NCBI GenBank assembly: GCA_964523575.1
Contig: CAZGAV010000008.1
Coordinates: forward strand, 8,626 to 72,625
From: DAOUTW01 sp964523575
GTDB taxonomy: Bacteria; Zixibacteria; MSB-5A5; GN15; JAAZOE01
Reading direction: 5' to 3'
DNA: 64,000 nucleotides
Shown here: positions 32,635 through 42,220 of the stretch, in pieces
Numbering within the stretch: position 1 is the stretch's first letter
How the letters are laid out: the number at the start of each line of letters is the position of its first letter
Notes under the pieces: generated by a model
The model's database searches: none
What the model was told of the DNA's origin: nothing
What the model saw: the letters and a program-made list of their open reading frames with translations, nothing else
Program-made: the position numbers and the translations under genes

Positions 32635-35354
32635 TACTTGGCCTCCAGCCAGTTGGGGCCAACCCCCATATCCACGACCAGAGGCACGGCCATCTTGATC
32701 GCCTGAGACATCTGCTTCTCGACCAATCGCCTCAGTTTTTCCAGTTCGTCCTTGTGGGCGTCGAAGACCAGTTCGTCATGTACCTGCAAAACCATTTTCG
32801 ATTTCATCGAGGCCATTTCTTTGTCGATGGCGATCATGGCGATTTTGATCAAATCGGCGGCCGTCCCCTGAATGGGTGTATTGATAGCCGTCCGCTCCGC
32901 AAACTGACGCACCTGATAATTTTTGCTGTTGATTTCCGGAAGATACCGCCGCCGCCCGATCAAAGTCGTCACATAACCGTTTTCCCGCGCCGATGCGATA
33001 GTCTCGTCCATATAGTTCCGGATATTGGGATAACGCTCGAAATAAGTATCGATAAACCCCTTCGATTCGGTCAAATTCAATTCCGTCTGTTGCGACAGCC
33101 CATAAGCCGAAACACCGTAAATGACAGCGAAATTGGCCGTCTTGGCCGCCCGCCGCTGTTCCGGGGTGACCTTGTCGATGGCCACGCCGTACACTTCGGC
33201 CGCCGTCCGCGCATGGATATCCTCTCCCTCATTAAAGGCCTTGATCAGGCCCTTGTCGCCCGAATAATGGGCCAGAATGCGCAGTTCGATTTGGGAATAA
33301 TCGGCCACCATCAATGAATAATCGTCATCGGTGGGAATAAAGGCCTTGCGTATTTCGCGGCCGCTTTCGGTTCGCACGGGGATATTCTGCAGATTGGGGT
33401 CGGACGACGACAACCGTCCCGTGGCCGCCACCGCCTGATTATACGAGGTATGCACCCGCCCCGTTTCCGGATTAACCAGATCCGGCAAGGCATCGACATA
33501 AGTCGATTTCAATTTACTCAATTGCCGATATTCCAGCACGGCCCGCGGCAATGGATGCACCGCCGACAATTCTTCCAACACCCGCACATCGGTGGAATAC
33601 CCGGTCTTCTTGGCCGTCTTGCGTTTGGTCGGCAATTTTAAATCTTCAAACAGAACTTTGGACAATTGCTGGGTGGAATTGATATTGAATTCATACCCGG
33701 CCAGTTCGTAGATTCCGCCCTCGATCTCTTTCATCTCTTTCTGCATTTCCCGCGAGAGCTTTTTCAAGAAGGCGCTATCGATCTTAATCCCGGCGGTTTC
33801 CATGCGCGAAAGCACCGGTACCAAGGGCAACTCCACATCATAAAAAAGACGGGCGAGCTTCAGCTCTTCGATTTTCGGCGCGAAAACGCCTCTCAGCCGA
33901 TAAGTGAAATCGGCGTCCTCGGCCCCATAATAAGCCGCCGTCACGGGATCGACCTGGGCAAACGAAATCTGCTTCTTGCCGGTCCCGATCAGATCGGTAA
34001 TCGGAATCATCCGATGATTAAAATGCTCCAAAGCGAGGTCATCGAGATTATGCCCCCGTCCCGAGGGGTTGACAACATACGACGCCAGCATCGTATCAAA
34101 CGAAACTGGCTCAATCGTATATCCCGCTCGTTCCATTACTTGCAGGTCATACTTAAAGTTCTGCGCTATCTTCTGGACGCCCTTATCCTCAAGCAGTGGC
34201 CCCAGAATGCGGCGCACCTCGTCCACCGGAAGGTTCAATTCCGGCTTGGAGGTATGCCCCACGGGAATATAATAGGCCTCACCGGCTTTGGCCGACAAAG
34301 CGATCCCGACCAGGTTGGCCCTATGTGCCGTCAGTGAATCGGTTTCGGTGTCAAAGGCGAACTCTTTCTTTTTGGCCAATTGCCGGGCAATGGCATCAAG
34401 TTCCTTGAGCGATTCTACCCGTTTGTAATTGGATTTGATCTCAGCCGGCGGCACGGTCGCGGTCGTTTGCCCAAAAAGCTCCTTGAGCAGATTAAAAAAT
34501 TCCAGCTCGGTAAAAATCTCTTTGCATTTATCGAGATCAGGGTCCTCACGGGCCAGATCTTCAAGCTCATACTTAATCGGCACATCGCAATCGATGGTCA
34601 CCAGTTTCAGCGAAAGCCGGGCCTTGTCCTTGTTTTCGAGCACTTTCGATCGGACGCCTTTGGCGCTGATTTCCTCGGCCCGGTCGAGGATGGCTTCGAA
34701 GTCACCGAACTGCTCCAGCAATGACAGGGCCGTCTTGGGGCCGATCCCGGGAATGCCCGGCACATTATCCGAACTGTCGCCGGTCAGGGCCATATATTCG
34801 ATTACTTTTTCAGGATAAACCCCTATTTTCTTTTTAACCGCTTCGCGGTCCATGATCACCGGCGGTTCCGATCCCTTTTGAGGCACGTACATCCGCACCC
34901 GCTCATCGACCAGCTGAAACAAATCCTTATCGCTGGACACCAGACTGACATTAAAACCCTGCGCCGCGGCCCTTCTGGCGATCGTGGCGATGACGTCGTC
35001 GGCTTCGTAGCCGTCGATGGCGAATTCGGGAAGATTGAGCGCGGCCACCACCTGATGAATACGCGGTAACTGGGCGATCATATCGTCCGGCATTTTGGCC
35101 CGGGTCGCCTTGTATTCGTCGTACATCTCATGGCGGAAGGTCGGCTCTTTGGTATCGAACACGACGGCGATATAATCCGGCTTTTCGTCGCGGATTATCT
35201 TTATCAGTGAATTGACGAATCCGAAGGCCGCCGAGGTATTTTCGCCTTTGGAATTAATCAGGGGATTGCGGATAAAGGCAAAATAGGCCCGGTATATGAG
35301 AGCCGATCCGTCGATCAGAAACAGGCTTTTCTCTCCCGCTTTTTTATCCGCCAT
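32634..35354 (-). CDS. polA: DNA polymerase I
   Basis: 906 residues with all three domains. The 5' nuclease occupies the N-terminal ~290 residues (DGSALIYRAYFA, DGYEADDVIATIA, GIGPKTALSLLEQFG). The 3'-5' exonuclease appears intact (FDTETDSL, NFKYDLQVM, and a C-terminal YYGAEDAD aspartate). The polymerase domain carries ADYSQIELRILAHYSGD, RRAAKTANFAVIYGVSAYGLS and QVHDELVFD. It handles Okazaki fragment processing and repair. The nadD stop overlaps its start by 11 nt, and it overlaps coaE by 1 nt. Confidence 0.98.
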   Translation of the reverse strand: MADKKAGEKSLFLIDGSALIYRAYFAFIRNPLINSKGENTSAAFGFVNSLIKIIRDEKPDYIAVVFDTKEPTFRHEMYDEYKATRAKMPDDMIAQLPRIHQVVAALNLPEFAIDGYEADDVIATIARRAAAQGFNVSLVSSDKDLFQLVDERVRMYVPQKGSEPPVIMDREAVKKKIGVYPEKVIEYMALTGDSSDNVPGIPGIGPKTALSLLEQFGDFEAILDRAEEISAKGVRSKVLENKDKARLSLKLVTIDCDVPIKYELEDLAREDPDLDKCKEIFTELEFFNLLKELFGQTTATVPPAEIKSNYKRVESLKELDAIARQLAKKKEFAFDTETDSLTAHRANLVGIALSAKAGEAYYIPVGHTSKPELNLPVDEVRRILGPLLEDKGVQKIAQNFKYDLQVMERAGYTIEPVSFDTMLASYVVNPSGRGHNLDDLALEHFNHRMIPITDLIGTGKKQISFAQVDPVTAAYYGAEDADFTYRLRGVFAPKIEELKLARLFYDVELPLVPVLSRMETAGIKIDSAFLKKLSREMQKEMKEIEGGIYELAGYEFNINSTQQLSKVLFEDLKLPTKRKTAKKTGYSTDVRVLEELSAVHPLPRAVLEYRQLSKLKSTYVDALPDLVNPETGRVHTSYNQAVAATGRLSSSDPNLQNIPVRTESGREIRKAFIPTDDDYSLMVADYSQIELRILAHYSGDKGLIKAFNEGEDIHARTAAEVYGVAIDKVTPEQRRAAKTANFAVIYGVSAYGLSQQTELNLTESKGFIDTYFERYPNIRNYMDETIASARENGYVTTLIGRRRYLPEINSKNYQVRQFAERTAINTPIQGTAADLIKIAMIAIDKEMASMKSKMVLQVHDELVFDAHKDELEKLRRLVEKQMSQAIKMAVPLVVDMGVGPNWLEAK

Positions 35355-35955
35355 AAAGCCCCTTGTCGTAGATAAACCGCTCTACGGCCTCCGGCACCAT
35401 ATAAGTGATCGATTGATGCCGTTCGACTCTTTTTCGGATATCGCTTGATGATATGTCGTATTGAGGAATCATGATCCACTCCGCGCCGCCCAGGATATTA
35501 TCGCTTCTTCTTCTAATACGAAATCCGGGCCGGGCCGCGATAACAATCCTGATCCTCTGCTCGATTTCCTCGAATTTCCGCCAGCCGTGAAATTCATCGA
35601 TGATATCCGAACCGACGGCGAGGAAAAGTTTGGCCTGAGAGTATTTATTTTGCAGGTAATCGACCAGGTCGATAGTGTAGGCGGAATTTTCAGGCGGCAT
35701 TTCAAGCAGGAAGCGGCGGTTGTCCTCGATGGCCATCCGGGTCATGGCCACCCGGTCGGAAAAATCGGATAATTGAGCGTTCGACTTGAAAGGATGGGTG
35801 GCGGCGGGGACGAACAGCATCCCGTCGGCCTGGACCGAATGCATCACCGATTCGGCCATGATGAGGTGTCCGCAATGGATGGGATCGAAGGTCCCCCCCA
35901 TGATCCCCCAGACGCCTCCGCGCGACGGTTCAATTGTTTTCTGCGGTTTGGGCAA
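35344..35955 (-). CDS. nadD: Nicotinate-nucleotide adenylyltransferase
   Basis: 203 residues. The nucleotidyltransferase motif GGTFDPIHCGHL lies near residue 20, with VPAATHPFK in the substrate loop and a C-terminal ISSSDIRKRV motif. It adenylates nicotinate mononucleotide in NAD synthesis. The first 16 or so residues overlap the bamD end by 26 nt. An internal start at the MGGTFD methionine would remove residues usually present, so the longer form is preferred. It sits between bamD and polA. Confidence 0.95.
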   Translation of the reverse strand: MPKPQKTIEPSRGGVWGIMGGTFDPIHCGHLIMAESVMHSVQADGMLFVPAATHPFKSNAQLSDFSDRVAMTRMAIEDNRRFLLEMPPENSAYTIDLVDYLQNKYSQAKLFLAVGSDIIDEFHGWRKFEEIEQRIRIVIAARPGFRIRRRSDNILGGAEWIMIPQYDISSSDIRKRVERHQSITYMVPEAVERFIYDKGLYGG

Positions 35956-36724
35956 GATTCTGATCGATTTTGGCCAGCATTTTTCTGGCCTTTCCGGCCA
36001 ATTTGTGGTCGGGGTAGATCACCAGGAAATTGTTGAAGCGCGATTTGGCCTCTTCATACTGCTTCTTCTTGTAATCGATCTCCCCCAGATAAAACAGGGC
36101 TTGCGCCGTCCATTCGCTGTCGGTAAATTCGTCAATGACGCTTTGAAAATATATCACAGCCGAGTTGTAATATCCCAATCGATAATACATCCGGCCGCTC
36201 TCGTATCGTTTTTTGGCCAGCCGGTTGCGGGCCTCGGTGATGAGCGCCCGGGCATCGCCGGCCAACTCCGACTCCGGGTTGTCGGTTACGAAATCCTCAA
36301 GCTCCTGAATCGCCTTGATCGATTCCTCCTGGTCCAGGCCATAATTCTTGGGCGACGATTTATAATAGCACAAACCGGCCATATATTGTCCGTCATCGAC
36401 GAACGGCGAACCGGGATAATGGTTGACCAGCCTTTCGAATTCGGCGGCGGCCAGAAAGAAATCCTTCTGCTGAAAGTAGGACATGGCCAGAAAATACTGC
36501 GCCGAATCGACCATGGAGGCGCCGCTGAAATTGTAAATAACCTTCTGAAAACCGTCGATGGCTTTCAGGTAATGCTCGCCCTGGTATTCATGAATAGCGG
36601 CGCGAAACTGCTCTTCGGCGTTCGGATAATTCTTCATGGTGATCCCGCCGCAACCGCTTACCACGGCGGCAATAATAACCGATATCACAAATCCCTTCAA
36701 TAAACCGGTTCGATCATGAGTCAT
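35930..36724 (-). CDS. bamD: Outer-membrane assembly lipoprotein BamD
   Basis: 264 residues. A signal peptide ends in a lipobox VVSGC with lipidated Cys25. TPR-like helical repeats follow (EEQFRAAIHEYQGEHYLKAIDGFQ, YFLAMSYFQQKDFFLAAAEFERLVNHYPGSP, the BamD hallmark). It is the essential partner of BamA for outer-membrane barrel insertion. The family's typical five TPRs fit this length. It overlaps the transglycosylase gene by 11 nt upstream and nadD by 26 nt downstream. Confidence 0.93.
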   Translation of the reverse strand: MTHDRTGLLKGFVISVIIAAVVSGCGGITMKNYPNAEEQFRAAIHEYQGEHYLKAIDGFQKVIYNFSGASMVDSAQYFLAMSYFQQKDFFLAAAEFERLVNHYPGSPFVDDGQYMAGLCYYKSSPKNYGLDQEESIKAIQELEDFVTDNPESELAGDARALITEARNRLAKKRYESGRMYYRLGYYNSAVIYFQSVIDEFTDSEWTAQALFYLGEIDYKKKQYEEAKSRFNNFLVIYPDHKLAGKARKMLAKIDQNLAQTAENN

Positions 36725-37367
36725 ATTTTTCTTTCAACATGTTGTAGTTTTCCAAAATCCTTCGATAATACTGTCCCGGAACCGGTTTGTGTTCTCTCAG
36801 CCGACCCCGCAAACGGGTTTCCCCAAGATTATATGCAATAATTCCCTTTTTGACATCTTTAAATTTGATTATCTGCTCAAACAGATGCAGAGTTCCCAGC
36901 CGGATATTGGTCACGGGATCGAATAATTGGTCCTTACCTTCCCATCCCAGTCCGCTCCGCGTGGCCAGATCGCGTCCGATATTTGGCAGAACCTGCATCA
37001 CCCCCCGGGCGCCGGCCTGCGATACCTGCCCTTTTTTGAACGACGATTCCGTCAGAATGACGGCCATGATCAGCAGGGGATCGTATTTATAGCGGTTGCT
37101 CTCATGAAATATGACGCTGGCCAGCTCGATTTTTTCGTCATTGGAGAAGCCGATCTGGAAATCCTCGATAATCTGGAATATTTTGAGCTGTTCCTCCATT
37201 TCCGTCAGGCGGTCGCGTTGATAATCGATGATTTTGTGCAGTTCGTACTTGTCTTTGATCAGGAAGATCAACAGCGTCGATTGCAGAAGATAAATCAAAA
37301 CCAGCACGAAAGATATCGGCTTGGAAAGAAAGATGCCCGTTTTCTCGAAATGTACTCCGGGACTCAT
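36714..37367 (-). CDS. Membrane-anchored lytic transglycosylase (SLT domain)
   Basis: 217 residues. One N-terminal transmembrane segment (~18-37) is followed by a coiled-coil stretch (~41-65). A goose-type SLT domain comes next, with catalytic Glu107 in ILTESSFKKG, then the GARGVMQVLP motif and AYNLGETRLRGRL. It cleaves the MurNAc-GlcNAc bond to 1,6-anhydro-MurNAc from the periplasmic face. It overlaps the end of bamD by 11 nt and rimO by 4 nt, inside a cell-envelope gene string. Confidence 0.93.
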   Translation of the reverse strand: MSPGVHFEKTGIFLSKPISFVLVLIYLLQSTLLIFLIKDKYELHKIIDYQRDRLTEMEEQLKIFQIIEDFQIGFSNDEKIELASVIFHESNRYKYDPLLIMAVILTESSFKKGQVSQAGARGVMQVLPNIGRDLATRSGLGWEGKDQLFDPVTNIRLGTLHLFEQIIKFKDVKKGIIAYNLGETRLRGRLREHKPVPGQYYRRILENYNMLKEKYDS

Positions 37368-38686
37368 ACTTCCTCCCTTTCTCCCAAAAGATCATAGCCG
37401 TCGCAACCGGTGATGGTCACCGTGACAATCTCTCCAGCCCCGGCTCCGCCCGGTTCAAACCGGATATTCTGGTCTATTTCAGGGGCGTCATATCGGCCGC
37501 GACCGACGGCCTGGCCGCCGCTCTCGATCTCGTCGATGATGACTTCCATGTGCTTTCCGATCTCATCGTCGTTGTTCTCAAATGCAATTTGTTGCTGTAG
37601 CTCCATCAACCGATGATACCGTTCTTCCTTGACTTCATCGTCCACCTGTCCCGGAAACGCCGCCGCCGGCGTATCTTCTTCGGCCGAATACTGGAAGGCT
37701 CCCAAACGCTCAAAACGCCGGGCCGCCGCGAATTCATACAAATCTTCGAAATGCGCCTCGGTTTCTCCGGGGAAACCGACGATAAAATTGGTCCGTACCG
37801 CCGCTCGCCCGCGGCCGGAATGAATTTTATCAAGCAATCGCTCAATCTCGAGCCGGGTCACCCGGCGGCCCATCGCCTGCAATATATCGTCGTTGATATG
37901 TTGCAACGGTAAATCAAAGTAGCTACATATTCGGGGATTGTCAATCATATAGTCGATAAGTTCGTCGCTCAACCGCGCCGGATGCAAATACATTATCCGA
38001 ATCCAAAATTCTCCGTCCAGCGCCGACATCCGGTCCAGAAGCGAAATCAATTGCGGCGCTCCGTAAAGATCGCGTCCATAGGCGGTCGACTCCTGCGACA
38101 CCAGGATCAACTCCCTCTTCCCCTTATCCAGCAAAAATTCCGCTTCCCGCAGAATACTTTCGATTGAGCGACTCCGAAAATGGCCGCGAATATCGGGAAT
38201 GGCGCAATAACTGCATCGATTGTCGCAACCATCCGAAATTTTTAAATAGGCGAACGCCTCCTTCGACCGCGGCGCCCGCGGGAAATCCGGATCGGGATAG
38301 ACCATGGGATTTTCGCGCTGGGCGACAATCGGTCCCGCCTTCCCTTTCAACAAATCCTCGATATGGGTGAAATCGTTAAGCCCTAATATGCCGTCCAGCT
38401 CCGGGATGGACCCGGCCAGTTCGGTCGCATAGCGTTGCGATAAACATCCGGTCACGACCAGTTTCCGGCCCGAGGCTGTATTCTTAAAACGGGCCAGCGA
38501 TAAGACGGCATTGATCGACTCCTCCTTAGCCGGCTGAATAAAACCGCAGGAGTTGACGATCAGCAAATCGGCGTCTTCGGGATTTTCTGTTTCGGTGAGA
38601 TTATGAGCTATCAGAAAGCCGGCGATGTACTCGGCGTCCACGTCATTCTTGGGACATCCCAGCCTGTGAATATAAAAGCTCTTCAT
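37364..38686 (-). CDS. rimO: Ribosomal protein S12 methylthiotransferase RimO
   Basis: 440 residues. The N-terminal UPF0004 domain has three cluster cysteines (Cys11 in RLGCPKN, Cys47 in VNSCGF, Cys81 in VTGCLSQ). The radical SAM motif is CDNRCSYC (154, 158, 161), followed by a C-terminal TRAM domain (VIIDEIESGGQAVGR). RimO methylthiolates Asp89 of ribosomal S12. The LGCPKNDVDAE start is the RimO rather than MiaB pattern. It overlaps lolA by 4 nt (ATGA) and the transglycosylase by 4 nt. Confidence 0.97.
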   Translation of the reverse strand: MKSFYIHRLGCPKNDVDAEYIAGFLIAHNLTETENPEDADLLIVNSCGFIQPAKEESINAVLSLARFKNTASGRKLVVTGCLSQRYATELAGSIPELDGILGLNDFTHIEDLLKGKAGPIVAQRENPMVYPDPDFPRAPRSKEAFAYLKISDGCDNRCSYCAIPDIRGHFRSRSIESILREAEFLLDKGKRELILVSQESTAYGRDLYGAPQLISLLDRMSALDGEFWIRIMYLHPARLSDELIDYMIDNPRICSYFDLPLQHINDDILQAMGRRVTRLEIERLLDKIHSGRGRAAVRTNFIVGFPGETEAHFEDLYEFAAARRFERLGAFQYSAEEDTPAAAFPGQVDDEVKEERYHRLMELQQQIAFENNDDEIGKHMEVIIDEIESGGQAVGRGRYDAPEIDQNIRFEPGGAGAGEIVTVTITGCDGYDLLGEREEV

Positions 38687-39306
38687 GGCATTTCAATGAC
38701 TTCCACCCCGGGAGGCGCCTGAAAAATAAACAGGCTGTCCGGCAGTTCGGCCGGACGCGAAAAGCCATCAATTATTACTTCGATCCTGGAGTCGTTGTCA
38801 TCAAGATATGATATTTTTCGCGGGACGTACCCCTGTTTGGCGACCTCCAAAACGAACCGTTGAGGCAGGGTCAGGGAATCAAGAGCCGTCATTTCGAATT
38901 CGAGCGTCTCCCCCGCCGCTTTCTGGTTTTGACAGGAGTAAACCTGCTCGGGGTCATAAAGCAGGGTCAACGGATTCCAGTCGCCCAGCTTGGCCACCGA
39001 ATCGACCAGGGCCTGCTCGTTTTCAACCGAATAGCTCCAGTACAGGACGCCGTTCGACACCAGTTCCTGATCCGGCATTGTCAGTCGAAAACGGCCCTGC
39101 TGTCCGGCCCATAATTGGCCCTCCAGCGTATCCACCGATTCAAAAATATCGGAATGGGTCAATTGATGAAATTTCAATTCGATATACGGTTTTTCCCGGT
39201 AGAACTCCCTCAATTTTTGGATTTCGGGACATTCCCCGGCCACCGTCAGCGACCACCCTATCGCCAACACCAGCCCCACCAGCCATATCCGTCTCGTTAG
39301 AATCAT
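38683..39306 (-). CDS. lolA: Outer-membrane lipoprotein carrier LolA
   Basis: 207 residues. A signal peptide (1-23, ending TVAGE) is followed by a LolA-like half-barrel. Signs are the IELKFHQLTHSDIFESVDTLEGQLWAGQQGRFRL segment and TMPDQELVSNGVLYWSYS, ending IQAPPGVEVIEM-like. It shuttles lipoproteins across the periplasm from LolCDE to LolB. No LolB, LolC or LolE is seen in the window. It precedes rimO with a 4-nt overlap and follows ftsK by 24 nt. Confidence 0.88.
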   Translation of the reverse strand: MILTRRIWLVGLVLAIGWSLTVAGECPEIQKLREFYREKPYIELKFHQLTHSDIFESVDTLEGQLWAGQQGRFRLTMPDQELVSNGVLYWSYSVENEQALVDSVAKLGDWNPLTLLYDPEQVYSCQNQKAAGETLEFEMTALDSLTLPQRFVLEVAKQGYVPRKISYLDDNDSRIEVIIDGFSRPAELPDSLFIFQAPPGVEVIEMP

Positions 39307-39330
39307 ACTGATTATACTGGAAAAAGGGCT

Positions 39331-41664
39331 TTAGAGTTTGCCTATCTTTCCGCTTTTTATATTCTCCAGGAACGACTTATCCACCAGCACATCGCGGGCT
39401 TTCGACTCGTTATAGGGCCCGACGATTTTCATCCCCTCGAGATCGTCGATAATCCGGGCCGCCCGCTGGTATCCGACACCCAGTTTACGCTGCAAAAGGG
39501 AAACCGAAGCCTGTCCCTGCTGGACGACCGTTTCGATCGCTTCCAGAAGCACCGGGTCGTTCATTTGACGCATCTGCGATTTTTCCTCGGCTTCCGCCTC
39601 CGACTCTTCGACTACCTGCTGGCTGTACGATTGATTCCTCAGAAATTCGACCAGGGCCTCGGTCTCTTCCGATGAAATAAAAGCCCCGTGCAGCCGTATC
39701 GGTTCGGGCGACCCCGACGGCAGATAGAGCATATCTCCTTTTCCCAGTAGTCTTTCGGCCCCGTTTCCGTCAAGAATCGTCCGGGAATCGGTTTTTGTCG
39801 CCACCTGAAAGGCAATCCGGGACGGGAAATTAGCCTTGATCAATCCGGTGATAACATCGACCGAGGGCCGTTGCGTCGCCAAAATAAGATGAATCCCGAC
39901 TGCCCGGGCCATCTGGGCCAGCCGTGTAATCAGCAATTCGACCCGGCTGGAATGGGTTGACATCATCAGGTCGGCCAGCTCATCGATAATAATTACTATA
40001 TACGGCAGGCGCTTATCGGCCGTTTTCATCTTGTTGTTATAATCGACGATACTCCGCACCGAGGCCCCCGCCAGCAGGCGATAACGTTGCTCCATTTCGA
40101 GAACGATTTCCTGAAGGACCCGCTCCGCCTGCTTGGGATTGGTCACCACTTTTTCGAGAAGATACGGGATACCTTTGTAAACCGACAGCTCCAGCATTTT
40201 GGGATCGACAAAGACGAATCTCAATTCTTCCGGATGGAGCGAATAAATCAACGAGGTGATCACCATATTGATGCACACCGATTTGCCGGACCCGGTTGTC
40301 CCGGCGATCAGCAAATGCGGCATCGCCGCCAGGTCGGCCACGAACGGCTGACCGGAAATATCCTTGCCGAAAGCCAGCGGTAAATGATACCCGTTTTTCT
40401 CGAATTTTTCCGAAGCCAGTATTTCACGGGCAAAAACCAGCTGGGGATTGCGGTTGGGGATTTCGATTCCGACCGCCGCCTTGCCCGGAATCGGGGCCAC
40501 GATTCGGATACTTTTGGCCCGAAGATTAAGGGCCAGGTCTTCGGATAGATTGGCGATCTGATTGACCTTGATCCCGGCGGCCGGCTTGATCTCGAATCGC
40601 GTGATCACCGGCCCCGGATACATCTCGATATTCCCGGCCAGCTTGACGCCGAATGTCTCCAGCGTATCCCGCAGGGAACGGGCCGTCTCGGGAAGCTCTT
40701 TCTCGTCATAGGCCGGCCCGGAATGTACGGCCTCCTTTAATAGATCGAGACCGGGCCGGATAAATGTCCCCGGATCGCTTCCCTCTTCACTCGTCGGCGC
40801 TGAATTGCGCGCAGCTGCCCCGTTTTCGCTTTTGCCCGAAAGGACGACTTTTCGACGCGGCCGTCCGGAATCGGCCCCGCCCGACGTCTTATCGACGATG
40901 ACTTCATCCTCTATTTCTTCGGCATCTTCCTCGTCGATCTCCTCGACGCCGACAGCCTTCTTCCGTTCTTTCCGGGCTCGTTTGAGTTCTTTTTTGAAGT
41001 CGCCGGCGCGCTTGATAACATCGCGGTTTTTGAAATCAAGTTTCGCTCGAAGCTGGGCCAGATATGGTTTGGCTTGCTCAAAGGCAGCCGTCATCAAACT
41101 CACCGCCCAGGCCTCGATTTTCTGCATCAAATGGCGAAAGCGGTGGGAAATGGAAGCGTAAAAGACCAGGGCCGAGATAACGGCCGCGATCAGGACGATA
41201 AACGACCCCACCGAACCGACCAGTTTGAGCATCAATTCAACGATAGTCTGCCCCAGAATACCGGAGCCGTCCGGGACGTCAAAGGCCAGATACCCCCGGG
41301 CCACCCGGGCAATGTCGAAAATCATCAAAACCAGCATGACCAGCGCCCAGGCCATGGAGGCATGTTTCAACAAACGCCGCCCGATATCCAGCCCGGATAA
41401 TTTCAACCCCAGAATGCAGAGAAAAATGGCCGAAAATATCGCGCCCCACCCGAGGAAAGAGTAGCTGACATAAGCCAGGTAGGCGCCCATCATCCCGCCG
41501 GGATTGGATAGCGAAATGGCGAAGGGATTACCGTACACCGCCTCGTCGGAAATAATAAGGCGGTCGTCGGAAGTGACGTGCCCCGCCAGGCTGACCAAAA
41601 ACATCAGCCCGAAAGCCACGGTCAAAATTCCCAGAATCTGTATTTTTCTTTTTTTGTCCATCAA
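39331..41664 (-). CDS. ftsK: DNA translocase FtsK
   Basis: 777 residues. Four N-terminal transmembrane segments lie within residues ~1-190. A basic linker and an unusually acidic linker follow (~240-270, EEIDEEDAEEIEDE). The RecA-like motor carries Walker A TTGSGKSVCIN, Walker B IVIIIDELADLMM and AQMARAVGIHLILATQRPS. A winged-helix gamma domain at the C-terminus (LGVGYQRAARIIDDLEGM) reads chromosome orientation (KOPS). It pumps chromosomal DNA across the closing septum and activates dimer resolution at dif. It is followed by lolA. Confidence 0.97.
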   Translation of the reverse strand: MMDKKRKIQILGILTVAFGLMFLVSLAGHVTSDDRLIISDEAVYGNPFAISLSNPGGMMGAYLAYVSYSFLGWGAIFSAIFLCILGLKLSGLDIGRRLLKHASMAWALVMLVLMIFDIARVARGYLAFDVPDGSGILGQTIVELMLKLVGSVGSFIVLIAAVISALVFYASISHRFRHLMQKIEAWAVSLMTAAFEQAKPYLAQLRAKLDFKNRDVIKRAGDFKKELKRARKERKKAVGVEEIDEEDAEEIEDEVIVDKTSGGADSGRPRRKVVLSGKSENGAAARNSAPTSEEGSDPGTFIRPGLDLLKEAVHSGPAYDEKELPETARSLRDTLETFGVKLAGNIEMYPGPVITRFEIKPAAGIKVNQIANLSEDLALNLRAKSIRIVAPIPGKAAVGIEIPNRNPQLVFAREILASEKFEKNGYHLPLAFGKDISGQPFVADLAAMPHLLIAGTTGSGKSVCINMVITSLIYSLHPEELRFVFVDPKMLELSVYKGIPYLLEKVVTNPKQAERVLQEIVLEMEQRYRLLAGASVRSIVDYNNKMKTADKRLPYIVIIIDELADLMMSTHSSRVELLITRLAQMARAVGIHLILATQRPSVDVITGLIKANFPSRIAFQVATKTDSRTILDGNGAERLLGKGDMLYLPSGSPEPIRLHGAFISSEETEALVEFLRNQSYSQQVVEESEAEAEEKSQMRQMNDPVLLEAIETVVQQGQASVSLLQRKLGVGYQRAARIIDDLEGMKIVGPYNESKARDVLVDKSFLENIKSGKIGKL

Positions 41665-41702
41665 CTAATCAAGATATCGACGATGACCGGCGGCGGTCAA
41701 CT

Positions 41703-41734
41703 AAAAAAGGCAGAGCCTCCGGCCCTGCCTTTTT
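41703..41734. terminator. Bidirectional terminator after HU gene
   Basis: Stem GGCAGAGCC / GGCCCTGCC (8 of 9 pairs) with a 3-nt TCC loop, flanked by six A on one side and five T on the other. It can work for the minus-strand HU gene and from either direction. It isolates HU from the ftsK operon. Confidence 0.92.
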
Positions 41735-41752
41735 CAATCAATTCCGGATTGA

Positions 41753-42028
41753 TTACTTCTTGACGGCGTCGCGGAGCATTTTGCCGGGGCGGAATTTCGG
41801 AATACGCGCCGCGGGAATCTTGATGCTGGCGCCCGTCTGCGGATTGCGGCCGGTGCGAGCTTTCCGCTTGCTGGTCGTGAAGGTGCCGAAGCCGACAAAA
41901 CTGACTTTCTGGCCCTTCTTGAGAGTTGTCGTGACGGTGTCGATGAATGTCTTCATCGCGTCATTGGCCGCTCTTTTGCTTATGCCGGCGTCCTTCGCCA
42001 TCTTGGTAACCAGTTCGTCCTTGGTCAT
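41753..42028 (-). CDS. HU-family DNA-binding protein
   Basis: 91 residues from the ATG at 42028, preceded by a GGAGG Shine-Dalgarno seven bases upstream. An in-frame upstream ATG at 42079 would add non-HU residues. It shows the HU core: MTKDELVTKMAKDAGISKRAANDAMKTF, then VGFGTFTTSKRKARTGRNPQTG-like arm sequence with RNPQTG, ending PKFRPGKMLRDAV. It bends and compacts chromosomal DNA as a dimer. IHF is the main alternative, but the sequence fits HU. It is a single-gene unit with its own promoter and terminator. Confidence 0.96.
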   Translation of the reverse strand: MTKDELVTKMAKDAGISKRAANDAMKTFIDTVTTTLKKGQKVSFVGFGTFTTSKRKARTGRNPQTGASIKIPAARIPKFRPGKMLRDAVKK

Positions 42029-42080
42029 AGCATAGCCTCCATAGGTTGATGGATGAATGAACTCCTTATCAAACGCCACG

Positions 42081-42110
42081 AATGTACCCGGTTTTTAAAT
42101 TCTTTGTCAA
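42081..42110 (-). promoter_or_regulatory. Sigma-70-like promoter for HU gene
   Basis: On the minus strand, TTGACA (42110-42105), an 18-nt spacer and TACATT (42086-42081). This gives a ~45-nt untranslated leader before the start at 42028. Confidence 0.6.
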
Positions 42111-42220
42111 ACTAAAAAAAATAAAAAAGGCCCTCATATGGCGCAAGAATAGGCTTTTGGAGGCCTATACCCCGGTTATCGCCGAAAAATACTGCCTTTC
42201 AGGGGCCATCCGGCCGTCAA

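Noticed and set aside
42120..42215. Terminator after lptD
   Set aside because: The 42120-42215 region has short inverted repeats (ATAGGC...GCCTAT) and a U-run, but they are not positioned together in a convincing stem-U arrangement.
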